This document shows positions 60,993 through 64,000 of a stretch of DNA of 64,000 nt, one piece after another. Position 1 is the first letter of the stretch. Every line of letters starts with the position of its first letter. The stretch covers positions 2,294,001 to 2,358,000 of the forward strand of contig NZ_CP063400.1 of the NCBI RefSeq assembly GCF_021729865.1, in the 5' to 3' direction. The notes under the pieces were generated by a model. It did no database searches. It worked only from the letters and a program-made list of their open reading frames with translations, and was not told the origin of the DNA. The DNA comes from Hydrogenophaga sp. SL48 (GTDB lineage Bacteria > Pseudomonadota > Gammaproteobacteria > Burkholderiales > Burkholderiaceae_C). The translations under genes were made by a program, and so were the position numbers.

Positions 60993-62671
60993 GGCAGGAC
61001 CTTGGCTGGCGCCGGCGCGGCGGCGGGCTGAAGGGGGGATGTGGAGCGGGTGCCGTCGTAGGGCCGCGTGGTGCGCGCCCCGGCCCCGCCTTGCGAGCCC
61101 AGCACCGCCTCGGCGTAGGCGGCGGTGTCGGCCAGTTGCGCGGCGGCCGCGTCGGTGTAGCGTTTGACCGGCGAAGCCAGCAACGCCAGCGCCACCGTGA
61201 TCGCCATGAAGGCCCAGGCTGCCGACAGCAGTTTGACGCTGGCACCGGACTCCGCGACGGATGCGCCCTCGTCCGGCTGGACGTGCCAGAACACGATCAC
61301 CCCGGCGCGTGCCAGACCCACCATGCTGAAGAAGCCCACGGTCAGCACCACACCCCAGACCCAGGCCTGCGCCGCCAGACCGGAAGCACTCTGCAGGATC
61401 ATGAGCTTGCCCAGAAAACCCGGCAACGGCGGCAGCCCCGCCGCTGACGCGGCGCCGAACAGCATCATCATGCCCAGCAGCACCGGCTCGCGCAGCGCCG
61501 CCGCTGGGCGCAGCCTGTCGCCCGCCTCGCCGCGCTGCGCGGCCATCAGCTCCACCAACAGGAACAGGCCCGCGATCACGATGGTGCTGTGCAGCGTGTA
61601 GTAGAGCGCGGCAGACAGGGTCTCGGGCGTGAACAGACCCACGCCGGCCAGGATGGTGCCCACGGAAGAGACCGTGAGGTAGGCCACCATGCGGCCCATG
61701 CTGTGCGCGGCGAGCGCACCAAATGCACCCAGCACGCTGGTGGTCAGCGCCAGTGGCAGCAACCAGGCCTGCGCGGCCAGGCTGGCTTCACCCGCCTCGA
61801 CACCGAAGATGCCCCAGTGCGTGCGGATGATGCTGTAGACCCCCACCTTCGTCATGATGGCGAACAGCGCCGCCACCGGCGCACTCGCCGAGGCGTAGGT
61901 GCCGGGCAGCCAGAAATACAGCGGCACCAGCGCTGCCTTCAGGCCAAACACCACCAGCAGGATCAGCGCGGCCGCACGCGCGATCAGCGCCGATTCGCCG
62001 GTGAGCTGGGCCACGCGCAGGGCCAGGTCGGCCATGTTCAGCGTGCCGGTCACGGCGTAGACCATCGCCAGCCCGATCAGGAACAGGCCCGACCCGGCAA
62101 GGTTCAGCACCACGTAGTGCATCCCCATGCGCAGGCGTTCGCGGCCCAGCCCGTGCAGCAGCAGCACATAGGAAGCGATCAGCAGCACCTCGAAGAACAC
62201 GAACAGGTTGAACAGGTCACCGGTCAGGAAGGCGCCGCTCAGGCCCATCAGCTGAAAGTGGAAGATCGCATGGAAATGCCGCCCACGCACGTCCCATCCG
62301 CCCGTGGCGTACCAGAGCACGGGCGCAGCCACCAGGTAGGTCAGCAACACCATCAGGGCAGAGAGTCGATCGAGCACCAGCACGATGCCGAACGGCGCCG
62401 ACCACTCTCCCAGCTGGTACACCAACAGCTCGCCGCCGGCCGCGCGCCACACCAGACCAGCCGCCATCACCGCGCCGAGCACCACCGACGCCAGGCTCAG
62501 CCGGCGACGCCAGCGCACCCGGGCGCTGTCGTGCCCGCCGCCCTGCTCGGCCATGCCACCCAGATCGCCCAGATCGCCCAGCAGAAGCAGGCCCATCGCG
62601 GTGAACGAAGGCAACAGCACCGAGAGCAGCGGAGCGTGCTGCAGCCAGAAAGCCAGGACCGACTCCATCAT
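60989..62671 (-). CDS. phaD: Mrp/Pha Na+(K+)/H+ antiporter subunit D
   Basis: 560 residues, the NuoL/M/N-like proton-translocating subunit with about 14 TM segments (GLSGAFLTGDLFNLFVFFEVLLIASYVLLLHG, FGLKAALVPLYFWLPGTYASASAPVAALFAIMTKVGVYSIIR). The conserved TM5 Glu and TM7 Lys are within these blocks. The last about 50 residues are an Ala/Pro-rich tail. Confidence 0.96.
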   Translation of the reverse strand: MMESVLAFWLQHAPLLSVLLPSFTAMGLLLLGDLGDLGGMAEQGGGHDSARVRWRRRLSLASVVLGAVMAAGLVWRAAGGELLVYQLGEWSAPFGIVLVLDRLSALMVLLTYLVAAPVLWYATGGWDVRGRHFHAIFHFQLMGLSGAFLTGDLFNLFVFFEVLLIASYVLLLHGLGRERLRMGMHYVVLNLAGSGLFLIGLAMVYAVTGTLNMADLALRVAQLTGESALIARAAALILLVVFGLKAALVPLYFWLPGTYASASAPVAALFAIMTKVGVYSIIRTHWGIFGVEAGEASLAAQAWLLPLALTTSVLGAFGALAAHSMGRMVAYLTVSSVGTILAGVGLFTPETLSAALYYTLHSTIVIAGLFLLVELMAAQRGEAGDRLRPAAALREPVLLGMMMLFGAASAAGLPPLPGFLGKLMILQSASGLAAQAWVWGVVLTVGFFSMVGLARAGVIVFWHVQPDEGASVAESGASVKLLSAAWAFMAITVALALLASPVKRYTDAAAAQLADTAAYAEAVLGSQGGAGARTTRPYDGTRSTSPLQPAAAPAPAKVLP

Positions 62672-63057
62672 GGCTGGCGCTCCCCGTGGTGGGTGGCTTC
62701 GGCCGCAGGCGAGCGCCCCGTGGCGCGTGCGGGCTCACGGCCGTCGACGTGGTCGCTGTCACTTTCATGGCGGTTGCGCAGCGCCAGTTCGATCACGAAA
62801 CCGGTGGTCGCAAAGCCGATCACGATGGCCGTGAGCACCAGGGCCTGCGGCAGCGGATCGGCCACCGGCCCCTCGCCCACCAGGATGGGTTGCGCGTTGG
62901 ACCACAGGCGGCCCATCACGAAGATGAACACGTTGACCGCGTAACCAAACAGGGACAAGCCCAGCACCACCGGGAACGTGCGCCCGCGCAGCATCAGGTA
63001 GATGCCGCAGGCGGTGACAAAGCCGATGCCCGTGGCCAGCAAGAATTCCATGCTCAT
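62668..63057 (-). CDS. phaC: Mrp/Pha Na+(K+)/H+ antiporter subunit C
   Basis: 129 residues, NuoK-like with three TM segments: MEFLLATGIGFVTACGIYLMLRGRTFPVVLGLSLFGYAVN, then PLPQALVLTAIVIGFATTGFVIELALR. A charged C-terminal tail of about 35 residues follows. Four-base overlaps with the neighbouring genes. Confidence 0.95.
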   Translation of the reverse strand: MSMEFLLATGIGFVTACGIYLMLRGRTFPVVLGLSLFGYAVNVFIFVMGRLWSNAQPILVGEGPVADPLPQALVLTAIVIGFATTGFVIELALRNRHESDSDHVDGREPARATGRSPAAEATHHGERQP

Positions 63058-64000
63058 GAATGGCCTCCGGCCGAAGCGGGTGAGTGGGCCGGGCCTTCCC
63101 GGCTCACCGAGCCCAGCACCGAGATGGTCAGCAGCGTCGCGCCCACCACCGTGAGATAGACCCCCAGGTCGAACAGCGCGGCCGAGGCCAGCGGCAGCTC
63201 ACCCAGCAGCGGCACGTGCGGGTGCCCGTGGGCGCTGGTGAGGAAGGGCCGGCTCCACAGGAAAGCGCCCGCGCCGGTCAGGCCGGCGATGGACAGGCCA
63301 GCGCCGATCCAACGCACGAAGCGGCGGCCCACCTGCGCACGCAGCATGGCCTCTGCTTTGGCCTGGCCCAGCGACATGAACTGCAGCACCAGCGCCACCG
63401 CCGTGATCAGGCCGGCAATGAAGCCACCGCCCGGCAGGTTGTGGCCGCGCATGAAGATGTAAAGCGTGAACACCAGCGCCAGCGGCAGCACCACCGACGC
63501 CGCCACGCGCAGCAGCAGCGGCTGGGTGGCGAAGGTCCAGGCCAGCCCTTGCGGATCGGTCAGCGGCCGGCGCGTGCGCATGCCGTCCATCAGCGCGAGC
63601 ACGCCGATGGCCGCGATGCCCAGCACCGTGATCTCACCGAAGGTGTCGTAGCCGCGGAAGTCGACCAGGATCACGTTGACCACGTTGGTGCCACCGCCTA
63701 CCGGCAGCGATTTCTCCAGGAAATACCAGGCGATGGAATCGTGGTTGCGCGTGAGCAGCACCCAGGCCACCCAGGCCACGCCGGCGCCGCCAGCGAGCGC
63801 CAGGCCGCCATCGCGCGCACGGCGCAGCGCCGACGACTCGCGCGGCGAGTGTTGCGGCAGCAGCGCCAGACCCATGAGCAGCAGCACGGTGGACACCACC
63901 TCCACCGACAGTTGCGTCAGCGCCAGGTCGGGCGCTGAGAGGCTCACGAAGGTGAGCGAGGTCACCAGCCCCACCACGCCCACCAGCACCACGGACTGGA
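63054..64000 (-). CDS. phaAB: Mrp/Pha antiporter fused subunit A/B, C-terminal part (cut by window end)
   Basis: The 3-prime 315 codons are in the window; the frame stays open to the window edge. FVSLSAPDLALTQLSVEVVSTVLLLMGLALLP and DFRGYDTFGEITVLGIAAIGVLALM are the C-terminal MnhA parts, and RVAASVVLPLALVFTLYIFMRGHNLPGGGFIAGLITAVALVLQFMSLG is MnhB. A and B are thus fused, as in the Pha (group 2) type operon of six genes. It is the first gene of the operon order AB-C-D-E-F-G and contains the main ion path. Confidence 0.94.
   Translation of the reverse strand, partial: QSVVLVGVVGLVTSLTFVSLSAPDLALTQLSVEVVSTVLLLMGLALLPQHSPRESSALRRARDGGLALAGGAGVAWVAWVLLTRNHDSIAWYFLEKSLPVGGGTNVVNVILVDFRGYDTFGEITVLGIAAIGVLALMDGMRTRRPLTDPQGLAWTFATQPLLLRVAASVVLPLALVFTLYIFMRGHNLPGGGFIAGLITAVALVLQFMSLGQAKAEAMLRAQVGRRFVRWIGAGLSIAGLTGAGAFLWSRPFLTSAHGHPHVPLLGELPLASAALFDLGVYLTVVGATLLTISVLGSVSREGPAHSPASAGGHS

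Overview
The window is GC-rich DNA from a betaproteobacterium, most likely Burkholderiales/Comamonadaceae. Evidence: four Bug-type periplasmic binding proteins, an efp gene with its arginine rhamnosyltransferase earP and Arg32 in EF-P, an uvrC-pgsA pair, hupB next to tRNA-Val, and a Pha/Mrp-type Na+/H+ antiporter operon. It has three parts.

(1) About 1-28000 is an accessory catabolic region. It encodes an acetoacetate-decarboxylase-like protein, an RraA-type aldolase, a hydroxypyruvate/2-oxo-tetronate isomerase-like protein, a lactonase-like amidohydrolase, an aconitase with a cytoplasmic solute-binding-fold protein and a beta-propeller lactonase, a frameshifted and partly duplicated mgsA, an isopropylmalate/tartrate-dehydrogenase-like enzyme with an OtnK-like kinase and a divergent OtnC-like aldolase, one TctAB transporter with four binding proteins, a split chromate transporter, and a gapN-pyk-eno operon. 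Two GntR/FCD regulators, each with two winged-helix segments, are present. I find one 28-bp palindrome type, WTTGYAY-N14-RTRCAAW, at six places, all in the promoter regions of these operons. This ties acid import, tetronate-type breakdown to DHAP and lower glycolysis into one inferred regulon. The sequence does not fix the substrate; a hydroxylated, lactone-forming di- or tricarboxylate or a tetronate fits best.

(2) About 28000-39580 is a mosaic mobile region next to tRNA-His. An IS21-family element (8-bp target duplication) sits inside a decayed IS1182-type transposase. Then come gene remnants, a small membrane protein coupled to a membrane-anchored tandem AAA+ ATPase, a repeat-rich non-coding block, small coupled ORFs, a ParM/StbA-like actin homologue, a two-TM small protein, a DUF4224-like protein and a tyrosine integrase pointing at the tRNA-His gene. 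No conjugation or replication genes are seen.

(3) 39581-64000 looks like chromosomal backbone: tRNA-His, a PpiD/SurA-like foldase, tRNA-Val, hupB, a tartrate/D-malate dehydrogenase, an alpha/beta hydrolase divergent from a LysR regulator, an EamA exporter with pgsA and uvrC, earP-efp, an AEC transporter, a LOG-family protein, a complete tripartite RND efflux system with a divergent TetR regulator and an AcrR-type operator, and the Mrp/Pha antiporter operon, which is cut by the window end.
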